Assembly (NCBI GenBank): GCA_027489035.1 | Contig: JAIYAN010000002.1 | Location: forward strand, 32,363 to 96,362 | Origin: Chitinophagaceae bacterium | Lineage (GTDB): Bacteria; Bacteroidota; Bacteroidia; Chitinophagales; Chitinophagaceae | Direction: 5' to 3' | DNA length: 64,000 nt | Shown here: piece after piece, positions 9,411 through 17,466 of the stretch | Layout of the letters: every line of letters starts with the position of its first letter | Position numbering within the stretch: the stretch's first letter is position 1 | Made by a program: the position numbers and the translations under genes | The notes under the pieces: model-generated | The model's input: only the letters and a program-made list of their open reading frames with translations | Databases searched by the model: none | What the model was told of the DNA's origin: nothing

Positions 9411-9637
9411 GGGTTACAAACCTACATATTTTGTTTGAAAAAGTTTTATTCATTTTTAGGTCTTCATGGACTAGATACTTTTGTTTATGGATTTTTTTCA
9501 TGTCGCACCTACGGAGCTCAAATATCGGTTGTCATTTGTTTTATGATCATGCCGCCCCGCTGGGGCTTTGATAGTACTGATTTTAAAACTGAAAAACCTT
9601 GATGGACAAAATGATGCTTTTATATTAAGCTTTAAAA
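9411..9637. other. Intergenic stretch with GC-rich palindromic remnants
   Basis: No gene is seen here. A locally GC-rich patch at about 9503-9571 interrupts the AT-rich background and contains CACCTACGGAGCTC and GCCCCGCTGGGGC (9554-9566, a 5 bp stem with a 3 nt loop). The patch resembles a decayed REP-type element rather than coding sequence. Confidence 0.5.
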
Positions 9638-9638
9638 T

Positions 9639-9676
9639 AAAAAATAAAGGCCCGAAATTTCGAGCCTTTATTTTTT
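9639..9676. terminator. Bidirectional rho-independent terminator
   Basis: A hairpin with a 19 bp arm and one C/A mismatch lies just beyond the 3' end of the dihydrolipoyl dehydrogenase gene. The GC part is GGCCCG/CGAGCC around an AAATTT turn, flanked by A-run and T-run so that it works in either direction. It would stop leftward transcription from lpdA before the hypothetical gene. Confidence 0.85.
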
Positions 9677-9705
9677 ATTTTCAATTTTATGATTTCACCT
9701 ATAAA

Positions 9706-11094
9706 TTAAATATCAATAGCTTCCCCATAAGCAGCTGCGGTTGCTTCTTTTAAGCCTTCACTCATTGTTGGATGAGGATGAACAGCATTTAGAATTTCAT
9801 GCGCGGTAGTTTCTAATTTACGCGCTACAACAGCTTCTGCAATCATCTCTGTTACGTTGTTTCCAATCATATGACAACCTAAGAATTCGCCGTATTTAGC
9901 ATCGTAAATTACTTTTACAAATCCTTCTGTTGTTCCTCCTGCTACTGCTTTTCCGCTTGCTATAAATGGGAATTTACCTACTTTAATTTCATATCCAGCT
10001 TCTTTTGCTGCTTTTTCAGTATATCCTACAGATGCAATTTCTGGAGAAGTGTACGTACAACCCGGAATATTGTTGTAATCCATTGGTTCTGGCTTATGAC
10101 CGCTTAAATGTTCTGCTGCATTGATACCTTCTTTTGCCGCAACGTGAGCCAAAGCTTGTCCTGGTGTGCAATCACCGATGGCATACAATCCAGCTACACT
10201 TGTTTGTTGATTTGCATCTACAATAATTTTTCCTTTGTCTGTTTTTACACCCAAAGATTCCAATCCAATATTTTCGATATTGGCTACAACACCAACTGCA
10301 CTTAACAAAATATCAGCTTCCAATACCACATCACCAGTTGCTGTTTTTATTGTTGCTTTTACACCAGTTCCAGAAGTATCCACTTTAGTTACTTCACTGT
10401 TGGTCATGATGGTCATGCCTTGTTTTTTAAATTGCTTTTCCATTTCCTTGCTGATGTCTTCATCTTCAACAGGAACGATGCGTGGCATAAATTCTACAAT
10501 CGTTACTTGAGTACCCATACTATTGTAGAAATATGCAAACTCACATCCAATGGCTCCGCTTCCACAAATAATCATGCTTTTTGGTTGCGTAGGCAATGAC
10601 ATAGCTAATCTATATTCAATAATTTTCTTTCCATCGATAGGCATCGTAGGCAATTGACGTGCTCTTCCACCAGTTGCTATAATGATGTTTTTTGCTTCAA
10701 GAATTTGTTTGCTATTATCAGCAGCTGTCACTTCTAATTTATTTGAAGCAATCAACTTTCCATTACCCATGATTACATCAATCTTATTCTTCTTCATCAA
10801 AAATTGGATGCCTTTGCTCATTTTATCAGCTACACCGCGACTGCGTTTGATAACGTTTTCAAACTCGGCAATTGCTGAATCTATTTTAATGCCATAGTCA
10901 GCTGCATGTTTTGTATACTCAAATACTTGAGCACTTTTCAATAGTGCTTTTGTAGGAATACAACCCCAGTTTAAGCAGATACCGCCCAAACTTTCTCTTT
11001 CTACAATAGCTACTTTTTTACCCAATTGACTAGCTCTGATTGCTGCAGGATATCCACCTGGACCACTGCCTAAAACGATTACGTCGTATGTCAT
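9706..11094 (-). CDS. lpdA: Dihydrolipoyl dehydrogenase (E3)
   Basis: This 462-residue FAD flavoprotein reoxidises dihydrolipoamide in pyruvate, 2-oxoglutarate and branched-chain 2-oxoacid dehydrogenase complexes. The start is set at 11094, where MTYDVIVLGSGPGGYPAAIR gives the FAD Rossmann motif directly; the frame continues 21 codons upstream without conserved sequence. The redox-active disulfide is in GGICLNWGCIPTKALL (residues about 41-46). The NAD-binding motif is ICGSGAIGCEF, and the C-terminal His-Glu pair is in HPHPTMSE. The E2 gene at 27869 and E1 beta gene at 19709 are separate transcription units. A strong terminator follows. Confidence 0.96.
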   Translation of the reverse strand: MTYDVIVLGSGPGGYPAAIRASQLGKKVAIVERESLGGICLNWGCIPTKALLKSAQVFEYTKHAADYGIKIDSAIAEFENVIKRSRGVADKMSKGIQFLMKKNKIDVIMGNGKLIASNKLEVTAADNSKQILEAKNIIIATGGRARQLPTMPIDGKKIIEYRLAMSLPTQPKSMIICGSGAIGCEFAYFYNSMGTQVTIVEFMPRIVPVEDEDISKEMEKQFKKQGMTIMTNSEVTKVDTSGTGVKATIKTATGDVVLEADILLSAVGVVANIENIGLESLGVKTDKGKIIVDANQQTSVAGLYAIGDCTPGQALAHVAAKEGINAAEHLSGHKPEPMDYNNIPGCTYTSPEIASVGYTEKAAKEAGYEIKVGKFPFIASGKAVAGGTTEGFVKVIYDAKYGEFLGCHMIGNNVTEMIAEAVVARKLETTAHEILNAVHPHPTMSEGLKEATAAAYGEAIDI

Positions 11095-11218
11095 AAGTTT
11101 TGATTTTTTATAATTGTATGCGAAAATAACTTGAAATAGGGGATTGACCAAAATCAAAATACTGGGAACGTTTACGAAACTCTATAATTGGCCTTTTTTT
11201 TCCTTTAATTTTACAAAT

Positions 11219-11710
11219 ATGAATAAAATAATTGCAATAATCCTTTTAAGTTGTTGTTTTTTGAATGAAGCTTCGGCACAAAAAGTCCCAAAATGGAAAG
11301 TAACTGATTTTAAACATTTTACCGATACTTCCAATTCAGAATTGATTGTGATTAATTTATGGGCAACCTTTTGCAAACCTTGTGTTGAAGAAATGCCTGA
11401 TTTGATTCGCGTTTCAGAAAAATACAAAGGAAAACTAAGTATGGTTTTTGTTAGTTTGGATGCGGAAAAAGATTATCCCCGAAAATTAATTCGTTTTATA
11501 AAAAAGCACCACTTTAAGTTTAATGCGGTTTGGCTTGATGAAAACAATGCCGATTATTTTTGTCCCGCATTTGATTCATCGTGGAGCGGTTCAATTCCTG
11601 CGACCTTATTTATTTCTAAAAAAACGAATTCTAGATTATTTATAGAATCGGAAATGAGTGCAAATGAATTTGAACAACATATTCAATCATTTTTAATGGA
11701 TAAAAAATAA
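11219..11710 (+). CDS. TlpA-like thioredoxin-family protein, exported
   Basis: This is a 163-residue periplasmic thiol-disulfide oxidoreductase of the TlpA/ResA/redoxin type. The start at 11219 is chosen because it opens a signal peptide (MNKIIAIILLSCCFLNEASA, cleavage before QKVPKW); the frame continues 25 codons upstream without signal character. The active site is WATFCKPCVEEMP (CxxC). The thioredoxin fold continues through VFVSLDAEKD and IPATLFISKK, which contains the cis-proline. It diverges from lpdA, with about 125 bp between the two start codons. The substrate is unknown; cytochrome maturation or envelope redox repair are the usual roles. Confidence 0.85.
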   Translation: MNKIIAIILLSCCFLNEASAQKVPKWKVTDFKHFTDTSNSELIVINLWATFCKPCVEEMPDLIRVSEKYKGKLSMVFVSLDAEKDYPRKLIRFIKKHHFKFNAVWLDENNADYFCPAFDSSWSGSIPATLFISKKTNSRLFIESEMSANEFEQHIQSFLMDKK

Positions 11711-11783
11711 TCATTTTGATTAAATCTTTAAATCAATAACCACAAACATATCATATCAAATTTTAGTGTTGTAATTTAGCATC

Positions 11784-13025
11784 ATGCGCAAATCGTTTAG
11801 CATATTTCAAAATTCAATTCGTTTAACATTTCAGGAACTTAAAGTAAATAAGTTGCGTACTGCTTTGAGTTTAACAGGAGTGGCATTTGGTATTTTCTGT
11901 ATAATTGGGGTGTTGACCACGGTTGGTAGTTTAGAAAAAAACATTCAAAATGAGGTTAAAAGTTTGGGTAATAATACCATTTACATCGACAAGTGGGATT
12001 ATAGTGGCGGCCCGGATAAACCCATGTGGAAATATCGTGCAAGGCCAATTATGAAAAATGAGGAAACGGTTTTGATAAAACAACGTTCACCATTAACCGA
12101 ATCGATTACTTATTTGATGCAGTCATTTACAAATATTTCATTCAAAGATGAAGTAATAGAAAATGCCACTATTTATTGTATCAATGAATCTCAAATTAAA
12201 ATTCAGCCTTTGCAATTTGAGGTAGGTAGATATTTTTCTACATCTGAATTTGAAAATGGAACAAACAATTGTTTGATAGGATACACCAATGCCGAAGATT
12301 TATTTGGCTCAGCGGATCGAGCAATTGGAAAGCAACTTGATGTAAAAGGGAAAAAAGTGACTATTATAGGCGTAATTAAAAAAGAAGGAAAAAGTTTTAT
12401 TGGTTGGGATTATGATAAATGTGTGATGCTGAATAATAAATATGCACGCGGATTATTTGATCCTGAAATGGCAAATCCCATTTTAATTGTGAAGGGGGCA
12501 GAAAATACCACAACAGATGCATTGAGTCAGGAATTAAGAGGTGTTATGCGTCAGATTAGAAAACTAAGTCCGCTTCAAGAAGATAATTTTTCATTAAATA
12601 GTGTTGAGGCATTCAGTAAAGCCATATCGGATTCTTTTGTAACCATTAATATTGTAGGTTCTATCATTGGTGGAATCAGTTTGATTGTTGGGATGTTTGG
12701 CATCGCCAATATTATGTTTGTAACTGTAAAAGAAAGAACGTCAATTATAGGTTTAAAAAAAGCAATCGGTGCAAAAAAAGGAACCATATTATTTGAATTT
12801 CTTTTGGAAGCTTCTATACTTTGCATACTAGGTGGAGCAATTGGATTATTGTTGGTTTATATTTTAACACTAATTTTATCTGGGCCATTAGAATTTCCAG
12901 TGTATTTATCAGCACCAATGATATTTACCACAGTATGTATTTGTTTGGCATTAGGCATTATCGCAGGTATCATCCCCGCATCACGTGCCGCCAAAATGGA
13001 TCCGGTGAAGGCGATAAGGAGTTGA
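11784..13025 (+). CDS. MacB-like ABC transporter permease
   Basis: This is a 413-residue inner-membrane permease with MacB_PCD and FtsX domains. The architecture is one transmembrane helix near residues 25-48 (LRTALSLTGVAFGIFCIIGV), a large periplasmic domain, then three helices near residues 285-410, with the family motif KERTSIIGLKKAIGAKKGTI between them. Such proteins transmit ATP-driven motion to the periplasm for export of peptides, lipoproteins or small molecules (mechanotransmission). No ATPase subunit lies beside it, so the partner must be encoded elsewhere. It follows the thioredoxin gene by about 70 bp. Intergenic repeats follow its stop codon. Confidence 0.88.
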   Translation: MRKSFSIFQNSIRLTFQELKVNKLRTALSLTGVAFGIFCIIGVLTTVGSLEKNIQNEVKSLGNNTIYIDKWDYSGGPDKPMWKYRARPIMKNEETVLIKQRSPLTESITYLMQSFTNISFKDEVIENATIYCINESQIKIQPLQFEVGRYFSTSEFENGTNNCLIGYTNAEDLFGSADRAIGKQLDVKGKKVTIIGVIKKEGKSFIGWDYDKCVMLNNKYARGLFDPEMANPILIVKGAENTTTDALSQELRGVMRQIRKLSPLQEDNFSLNSVEAFSKAISDSFVTINIVGSIIGGISLIVGMFGIANIMFVTVKERTSIIGLKKAIGAKKGTILFEFLLEASILCILGGAIGLLLVYILTLILSGPLEFPVYLSAPMIFTTVCICLALGIIAGIIPASRAAKMDPVKAIRS

Positions 13026-13030
13026 GGATA

Positions 13031-13078
13031 AGGTTTAAATCGCTTCGCTGGTTTAAAGTTTAATGGTTTAACGGTTGT
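13031..13078 (+). repeat. Dispersed intergenic repeat, core GCTTCGCTGGTTTAA
   Basis: This copy of the repeat family contains TTTAAATCGCTTCGCTGG followed by TTTAATGGTTTAACGGTTG. It begins a few bases after the stop codon of the MacB-like permease and is in the same orientation as the copies at 6329 and 6434. Confidence 0.75.
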
Positions 13079-13177
13079 AACCTTTTTCCGTTTTCGCATT
13101 TCTTTTTTTAATGTAATTTTAATATTAAGTATTGTTACTGCGTAATTAAATAATTTGTATAAAAAACTATGGTAAGT

Positions 13178-13214
13178 AACCATTAAACCCTTTAACCATT
13201 AAACCCTTAAATCT
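13178..13214 (-). repeat. Degenerate intergenic repeat (AACCATTAAACCC type)
   Basis: Two tandem AACCATTAAACCC-like words lie immediately before the EVE gene start. They match the outer half of the repeat family in inverted orientation relative to the copy at 13031, so the pair brackets the spacer between the permease and EVE genes. Confidence 0.55.
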
Positions 13215-13217
13215 CTT

Positions 13218-13628
13218 ATGTCCTACTGGCTTGTAAAATCAGAACCCTTCAAATATAGTTGGGATCAATTTGTAAAAGATAAAAAAACCTTTTGGGATGG
13301 CGTGCGCAATTATGGTGCACGAAATAACCTAAAAGCCATGCAAAAAGGAGATCAAGTTTTCTTTTATCACAGCAATGAAGGTGTTGAAATTGTGGGCATT
13401 GCTCAGGTGGTTAAAACCTTTTATCAAGATCCTACAACAGAAGAAACAGCTTGGGTGGTAGTAGATTTAAAACCCATTAAAAAACTCAAAAATCCTGTTC
13501 CTCTAACAAAAATAAAATCAGATCCACGTTTAACGAATATGGATCTTGTTCGACTTGGTCGACTTTCTGTGCAAACCGTTAAAGAAGAAGAGTGGGCAAT
13601 TGTTTTAGAATTGGCTGGTGAAAAATAG
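13218..13628 (+). CDS. EVE domain protein
   Basis: This 136-residue protein consists of a single EVE domain, a PUA-like fold related to eukaryotic THYN1 and YTH domains, which is thought to bind modified bases in DNA or RNA. Visible landmarks are SYWLVKSEPFKYSWDQF at the N-terminus, WDGVRNYGARNNLKAMQKGD and FFYHSNEG in the middle, and the C-terminal LGRLSVQTVKEEEW. Its stop codon is 7 bp before the sirtuin start, so the two are almost certainly cotranscribed. EVE genes in bacteria can be housekeeping or linked to modification-dependent restriction; no restriction gene is nearby. Confidence 0.9.
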   Translation: MSYWLVKSEPFKYSWDQFVKDKKTFWDGVRNYGARNNLKAMQKGDQVFFYHSNEGVEIVGIAQVVKTFYQDPTTEETAWVVVDLKPIKKLKNPVPLTKIKSDPRLTNMDLVRLGRLSVQTVKEEEWAIVLELAGEK

Positions 13629-13635
13629 TATAAAA

Positions 13636-14319
13636 ATGAATAAGAAGCATATCGTTGTATTATCGGGTGCGGGCATATCTGCAGAAAGTGGATTGAAGAC
13701 TTTTAGAGATAGCGATGGCTTGTGGATGGGACATAATATTGAAGATGTAGCAACTCCTCGTGCATTTAAAAAGAATCCACAATTGGTACTTGATTTTTAT
13801 AACATGCGTAGGAGAGACGTGGCAGAGGCAATACCCAATAAAGCACATTTTGCATTAGCTGAATTAGAAAAAGAATATAACGTAACCATCATCACACAAA
13901 ACATTGATGATTTACACGAACGTGCTGGTTCTACAAATGTCATCCATTTACATGGCGAGATTTTTAAAATGAGAAGTTCTCTGGATGAGTCAATCATTCA
14001 ACCCATTAAAACAGATATTCAATTGGGTGATGTAGCACCCGATGGATCGCAATGGCGCCCACATATTGTTTGGTTTGAAGAACCTGTTCCACTTATTGAA
14101 GACGCTGCATTAATTATGGATATTGCGGATATTTTTTTATTGATTGGCACCTCTTTACAAGTTTATCCAGCAGCTGGTTTAATACATTATCTGCCAGAAG
14201 AAACACCAAAGTTTATCATCGACAAAAAGATACCGCCTACTGGAGAATTGCAAAATCTGAAAATCATTGAAGCTTCTGCAACGGTTGGAATTGAGGAGTT
14301 TGTAAAAGGATTGAAATGA
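13636..14319 (+). CDS. NAD-dependent protein deacylase, sirtuin without zinc cysteines
   Basis: This 227-residue SIR2-family enzyme removes acyl groups from lysine using NAD. Motifs seen are GAGISAESGLKTFRDSDGLW (NAD binding), TQNIDDLHERAG, the catalytic His in HLHGE (residue about 106), and IGTSLQVYPAAGL. FYNMRRR places Tyr55 and Arg58 in the Y-x-x-R arrangement typical of SIRT5/CobB-type desuccinylases. The usual four zinc-binding cysteines are missing; the protein contains no cysteine at all, and the zinc segment is replaced by a short linker (RSSLDESIIQPIK). The start is the ATG at 13636; an in-frame GTG at 13618 would overlap the EVE gene. Confidence 0.9.
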   Translation: MNKKHIVVLSGAGISAESGLKTFRDSDGLWMGHNIEDVATPRAFKKNPQLVLDFYNMRRRDVAEAIPNKAHFALAELEKEYNVTIITQNIDDLHERAGSTNVIHLHGEIFKMRSSLDESIIQPIKTDIQLGDVAPDGSQWRPHIVWFEEPVPLIEDAALIMDIADIFLLIGTSLQVYPAAGLIHYLPEETPKFIIDKKIPPTGELQNLKIIEASATVGIEEFVKGLK

Positions 14320-14321
14320 AC

Positions 14322-14372
14322 TTGTAAGGGTTGAAAATATTTGTAAGGGTTGAAAATATTCAACCCCTACGA
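14322..14372. repeat. 19 bp tandem repeat plus inverted half (hairpin between convergent genes)
   Basis: TTGTAAGGGTTGAAAATAT occurs twice in perfect tandem (14322-14340 and 14341-14359). An inverted half, TTCAACCCCTAC, follows at 14359-14370. The second copy and the inverted half form a 12 bp hairpin with one mismatch. It fills the whole gap between the sirtuin and cyclase genes, which converge here, and may act as a terminator for both. Confidence 0.7.
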
Positions 14373-14376
14373 TGTT

Positions 14377-15180
14377 TTATTTCTCAATCCCCGCCACAAT
14401 CCTCAACGGAGCCCCACTTCCTTTTCCTATTTTCATAGGCAATGCAATTACGCTAATTCCTTTTGCTGGTAGCTTATCAAGGTTTGCTACATTTTCAAAT
14501 CCAGGCTTGTTGGCGCCTAATAAAATTTGATGCGTTTTGAAATCTTTTGATTGACCATAATCCATGCTTGGCGTATCTAATCCCATAGCTTTAATCTTTC
14601 TTTTTTCAACCAACCATTTTGTGGTTTCTGGATCAACACCTGGGAAATGCAACATTGGTATGGCTTCTGGGCCTTTATTAGGAGTGCCGAAATACTTTTC
14701 ACGATTGGGGTAGTATTGGCCATAACCAGTTTTGAATAGAATAATTGTGTTCTCTGGAATTTGCCCGTTTTCTTTTTCCCAGTTTTCAATATCGGCTATG
14801 CTTACCTGATAGTCGCGGTTGGCTAAAGCATTTTTAGACACATCAATTACTATAGCATTTCCAATTAAACTATTTAAAGGAATCTCATCTACCGTTTCTT
14901 TATTTGCCGCAAAGTGAATGGGAGCGTCTAAATGAGTTCCTCCATGCTCTGGTGTACAAATGCTATAGGATGAATAGTAGAATCCAAGTGGTGTTATCCC
15001 TTCAGCATCAGTAACATGCTCAAAGTTTCTTACATTATTGGGCCAATATAATGTGGTGCTGTCAAATGCATAAGTAAGGTCGATCCATTGCATTTTATCT
15101 AGTGAAACAGTTTTTTCATTTTTATCTGAACAAGAAATTAAAAATGCAATTGTTAAAATGGAAAGAATAAGCTTTTTCAT
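14377..15180 (-). CDS. Cyclase/kynurenine formamidase-like lipoprotein
   Basis: This 267-residue protein belongs to the cyclase family (Pfam Cyclase, which includes KynB-type arylformamidases and isatin hydrolases). These are metal-dependent amide/ester hydrolases. The metal-binding signature is EHGGTHLDAPIHF. The start is set at 15180, giving MKKLILSILTIAFLISCSDK, a lipoprotein signal with lipobox LISC; the frame continues six codons upstream. The protein is therefore predicted to be anchored to a membrane in the periplasm, unlike cytoplasmic KynB. The substrate cannot be inferred. The gene is convergent with the sirtuin gene. Confidence 0.85.
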   Translation of the reverse strand: MKKLILSILTIAFLISCSDKNEKTVSLDKMQWIDLTYAFDSTTLYWPNNVRNFEHVTDAEGITPLGFYYSSYSICTPEHGGTHLDAPIHFAANKETVDEIPLNSLIGNAIVIDVSKNALANRDYQVSIADIENWEKENGQIPENTIILFKTGYGQYYPNREKYFGTPNKGPEAIPMLHFPGVDPETTKWLVEKRKIKAMGLDTPSMDYGQSKDFKTHQILLGANKPGFENVANLDKLPAKGISVIALPMKIGKGSGAPLRIVAGIEK

Positions 15181-15230
15181 GATGAAGAATTTAGTCAAAA
15201 TTAAAAAATTATTGATTTGCTATTTTTCTA

Positions 15231-15256
15231 TAGCCCACGGTTGAAACCGTGGGCTA
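15231..15256. repeat. Perfect 12 bp stem palindrome, GGTTTCAACC family
   Basis: A 26 bp hairpin with arms TAGCCCACGGTT and AACCGTGGGCTA and a two-base turn. The core matches the hairpin at 6633-6650. It lies upstream of the cyclase gene and downstream of the GT4 gene, both on the minus strand. Confidence 0.75.
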
Positions 15257-15275
15257 CAAATGGTGATTTATATTT

Positions 15276-15291
15276 AATGGTTTCAACCATT
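15276..15291. repeat. Second small palindrome of the GGTTTCAACC family
   Basis: AATGGTTTCAACCATT is a 7 bp stem hairpin 20 bp after the palindrome at 15231-15256, with the same central GGTTTCAACC. The two adjacent palindromes look like a REP doublet downstream of the GT4 gene. Confidence 0.65.
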
Positions 15292-15318
15292 TATTACGTT
15301 TGGATTTTAGAGAAGCAA

Positions 15319-16458
15319 TCAACTGTTCATAATCTCATTCGCCATCACATCCCAACTATACTTCTTCTTTTCTTCAATCAAACCTGGTAAAAAACGATTG
15401 GAATTTTCTGCAAAAAAATGTTGAATGGTATTTGAAATGGACAATGCATCTGGCTCCGAAACCAAACCCACTTTCTCATGAGGAACTAAGGCTGGTAAGC
15501 CGCCTACATTGGTAACAATCATTGGCACTTCAAAATGATATGCCAAAGGAGTTACACCACTTTGTGTTGCGCTTCGATATGGCTGTATTACTACATCCGC
15601 AGCACATAAATAATTTTTCACTTCACTATCTGGTATAAAATCTGTTCGTAAAATCAATTCATCTTCAATGCCAAGTTTTGCTATCAACTCGTCGTATGAT
15701 TTTCTGTCTTCATAAAATTCACCTGCTATTAAAAACTTGATCTGACCATTTAAATAATTCGATTTTTTGAGCAGTGAAATTGATTCAAATAATATGTCTA
15801 ATCCTTTATATTTTCTTATGAATCCAAAAAACAAAACGATTGAAATGGTTTCGTCGATGTTTAATATTTTTCTTGCAGATGATTGATCTATTTTTTCACC
15901 AAAGTTATCATAGAGCGGATGTGCCACAAATTTTGCAGGCATATTTGGTTTTATGCGTTTCAAATCAGACAATACCTGTTCACTCATTGTAATGTAAGCA
16001 TCCACCGATTTTAAGAAATATTTCGTGAACGGCAAATCGCCTGGTCTTTTTTCGTGCGGTATGATGTTATCCGCAATACACACAATTCGTGTTTTTTTAT
16101 TTTGTTTTACAATGCGTAAAATAGTGCCCAAGCAAGGCCCCATAAATGGCAACCAATATCTTACTACAATTATATCTGGTTTGATTTTTTTTATTTCATT
16201 ACCAATCAACAACCAATTTATTGGATTTACAGAATTGATACAAACTCTAATATTCAAATCCTTCGGTGCGGGTTCTGTTGAAAATTGTGTTGTGCCTGGA
16301 AATAGAAATCCAGGATATTGTAGCGAAAAAGTATAGATAGTTACTTTGTTACCCTTCTGTTGAAATTCATGTGCTAATCGTTCATTGTAAGATGCCAAGC
16401 CTCCTCTGAGTGGATGAGCAGGCCCAATAATGACGATATGTTTACCCTGTTGATTCAA
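15319..16458 (-). CDS. Glycosyltransferase family 4
   Basis: This 379-residue GT-B glycosyltransferase has an N-terminal acceptor domain beginning HIVIIGPAHPLRGGLASYNERLA and a C-terminal GT1/GT4 nucleotide-sugar domain (ISIVLFFGFIRKYKGLDILFE; AADVVIQPYRSATQSGVTPLAYHFEVPMIVTNVGGLPALV). The last segment contains the usual donor-binding region. It probably adds a sugar to a lipid-linked or cell-surface glycan; donor and acceptor are unknown. It lies 15 bp after the GT2 gene on the same strand, forming a two-gene glycosylation unit at the end of the dihydroorotase-homologue/DUF4199 group. Confidence 0.88.
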   Translation of the reverse strand: MNQQGKHIVIIGPAHPLRGGLASYNERLAHEFQQKGNKVTIYTFSLQYPGFLFPGTTQFSTEPAPKDLNIRVCINSVNPINWLLIGNEIKKIKPDIIVVRYWLPFMGPCLGTILRIVKQNKKTRIVCIADNIIPHEKRPGDLPFTKYFLKSVDAYITMSEQVLSDLKRIKPNMPAKFVAHPLYDNFGEKIDQSSARKILNIDETISIVLFFGFIRKYKGLDILFESISLLKKSNYLNGQIKFLIAGEFYEDRKSYDELIAKLGIEDELILRTDFIPDSEVKNYLCAADVVIQPYRSATQSGVTPLAYHFEVPMIVTNVGGLPALVPHEKVGLVSEPDALSISNTIQHFFAENSNRFLPGLIEEKKKYSWDVMANEIMNS

Positions 16459-16473
16459 AATTGTATTGATAAT

Positions 16474-17415
16474 TTATAATCCAATTTTTTTCTCAATCAA
16501 GTAAAAATTTCTTTCAGATGAATTTCGTGTTATCAACTCGCCAATAAATCCAGCCAAAAATAATTGAGTTCCCATAATCATGGCTAAAATGGCAAAAAAG
16601 AATAACGGACGTTCAGTCATTCCAGTTACATTAAACATGAATTTTGTAATGGTGAGATATAGAAAAACAACAAACCCAAATGCAAATGAAGCAGTACCCC
16701 ATAAACCAAAAAAATGCATGGGTCTTTTTCCAAATTTTCCTACAAAAAATATAGTCATTAAATCTAAAAAACCATTGATAAATCTATCCCAACCAAATTT
16801 TGTTACACCATATTTTCTAGCTCGATGTTCCACTACTTTTTCGCCAATTTTTCTAAATCCGGCCCATTTTGCTAAAACGGGTACATATCTATGCATCTCA
16901 CCATAAACTTCAATGCTTTTTACCACATTAGATCTGTAAACTTTCAACCCGCAATTGAAATCATTTAATTTGATGCCACTCATTTTTCTAGCAGCTGCAT
17001 TAAACAATTTACTAGGTATGTTTTTTGTAAATGTATTGTCGTAACGAACCTTTTTCCATCCACTCACCAAATCGTATTGACCAAGTGATAAGGTTTTTAA
17101 TAACTCAGGAATTTCGTCTGGACTATCCTGCATATCAGCATCCATGGTAATAATATAATCGCCCTGGCTTGCTTTGAAACCTTCATTAAGCGCCGCACTT
17201 TTTCCATAATTGCGCTGAAATTTTATTCCTTTTATGTTTGGATTTTGCTCACTCAATTCGCGAATAACCTTCCAAGAATTATCCGTACTGCCATCGTCAA
17301 TGAGAATCACTTCGTATTTCAAACGTTCTTGTGTTACTACTTTTTCTATCCAAGCGCACAACTCGGGTAGAGATTCTTCTTCATTTAATAAAGGGATAAC
17401 GATTGATACATCCAT
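16474..17415 (-). CDS. Polyprenyl-phosphate glycosyltransferase-like GT2 membrane protein
   Basis: This 313-residue GT2 enzyme has the architecture of GtrB/ArnC/dolichol-phosphate mannose synthases. A GT-A domain (VSIVIPLLNEEESLPELCAW; DDGSTDNSW; DADMQDSPDEIPEL with the DxD metal site) occupies residues 1 to about 225, and two hydrophobic helices lie near residues 232-255 and 270-300. Such enzymes load a sugar onto undecaprenyl phosphate on the cytoplasmic face. A TATATTTG box on the minus strand about 25 bp upstream of the start could be its own promoter. It pairs with the GT4 gene immediately downstream. Confidence 0.87.
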   Translation of the reverse strand: MDVSIVIPLLNEEESLPELCAWIEKVVTQERLKYEVILIDDGSTDNSWKVIRELSEQNPNIKGIKFQRNYGKSAALNEGFKASQGDYIITMDADMQDSPDEIPELLKTLSLGQYDLVSGWKKVRYDNTFTKNIPSKLFNAAARKMSGIKLNDFNCGLKVYRSNVVKSIEVYGEMHRYVPVLAKWAGFRKIGEKVVEHRARKYGVTKFGWDRFINGFLDLMTIFFVGKFGKRPMHFFGLWGTASFAFGFVVFLYLTITKFMFNVTGMTERPLFFFAILAMIMGTQLFLAGFIGELITRNSSERNFYLIEKKIGL

Positions 17416-17466
17416 AAAATTATTTGTTATTCACTAAAGTCAAATATACGGTTTATAAGAATTAAA

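Noticed and set aside
9568..9753. 61-codon plus-strand frame overlapping the terminator and the end of lpdA
   Set aside because: It consists largely of the terminator hairpin and the antisense of lpdA; composition is low-complexity Lys/Phe/Asn.
13636..14319. SIR2 protein as part of an antiviral NAD-depletion system
   Set aside because: It has the short single-domain deacylase architecture with catalytic His and the desuccinylase Y-x-x-R motif, and no defence partner (Argonaute, HerA, TIR, STAND) is nearby.
14322..14359. Perfect tandem 19 bp repeat as a possible CRISPR remnant
   Set aside because: The copies are directly adjacent with no spacer, there are only two, and no cas gene is in the window.
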